Source of the DNA: an uncultured Methylococcaceae bacterium
GTDB lineage: Bacteria > Pseudomonadota > Gammaproteobacteria > Methylococcales > Methylomonadaceae
NCBI GenBank assembly: GCA_903939355.1
Contig: CAJAHC010000447.1
Location: forward strand, 1 to 6,326
Reading direction: 5' to 3'
Length of the DNA stretch: 6,326 nucleotides
Below are positions 6,301 through 6,326 of the stretch, piece after piece. The position numbers were made by a program, and so were the translations under genes. Below the pieces are notes generated by a model, which searched no databases, had not been told where the DNA came from, and saw only the letters and a program-made list of their open reading frames with translations. Each line of letters opens with the position of its first letter. The stretch's first letter is position 1.

Positions 6301-6326
6301 TTTGCGTAATTAACGAGCTAAATCAA

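Noticed and set aside
6300..6326. The 3' end of pilQ upstream of aroK.
   Set aside because: Stops occur in all three minus-strand frames within the last 27 bases, so at most a few codons could be present; too short to identify.

Overview
The window looks like ordinary chromosome of an AT-rich gammaproteobacterium. AccA, HemE, AroB and AroK all read as close relatives of the Escherichia coli and Pseudomonas proteins. The aroK-aroB-(DamX-like ATPase)-hemE order also echoes the gammaproteobacterial pilQ-aroK-aroB-damX neighbourhood (in Pseudomonas, gltBD and hemE follow). I cannot name the genus. No RNA gene, CRISPR array, insertion sequence, prophage or integration scar is visible.

Layout. (1) Positions 1-751, minus strand: a QueD-type 6-carboxytetrahydropterin synthase, followed 8 bases later by a DUF1249 (YqiB-like) gene that runs off the window's left edge. 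(2) Positions 752-1017: a divergent intergenic region with a plausible accA promoter and an inverted repeat in the queD leader. (3) Positions 1018-1986, plus strand: accA, alone rather than in a dnaE-accA-tilS cluster. (4) Positions 2103-2139: a long hairpin between convergent genes, probably a terminator. (5) Positions 2163-6220, minus strand: a five-gene run read aroK, aroB, DamX-like ATPase, hemE, then a small exported DUF411 (CopG-like) copper-binding protein. The first three are tightly packed. hemE follows a 97-base gap that may hold its own promoter, and the DUF411 gene starts 19 bases after hemE. (6) Positions 6221-6326: an aroK leader with a good -10 box.

Functions. AroK and AroB supply the shikimate pathway (aromatic amino acids, folate, quinones), HemE makes coproporphyrinogen III for haem, AccA is half of the carboxyltransferase that commits carbon to fatty acids, and QueD makes the queuosine precursor. 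The DUF411 protein is the accessory gene, a likely periplasmic or lipid-anchored copper handler placed directly behind a haem gene.

I found no strong candidate for an undescribed system. The points most worth a second look are the DamX-like ATPase that ends just after its membrane helix with no SPOR domain, with a Pro/Ser/Thr-rich tail readable in the +1 frame, and the hemE-DUF411 pairing.
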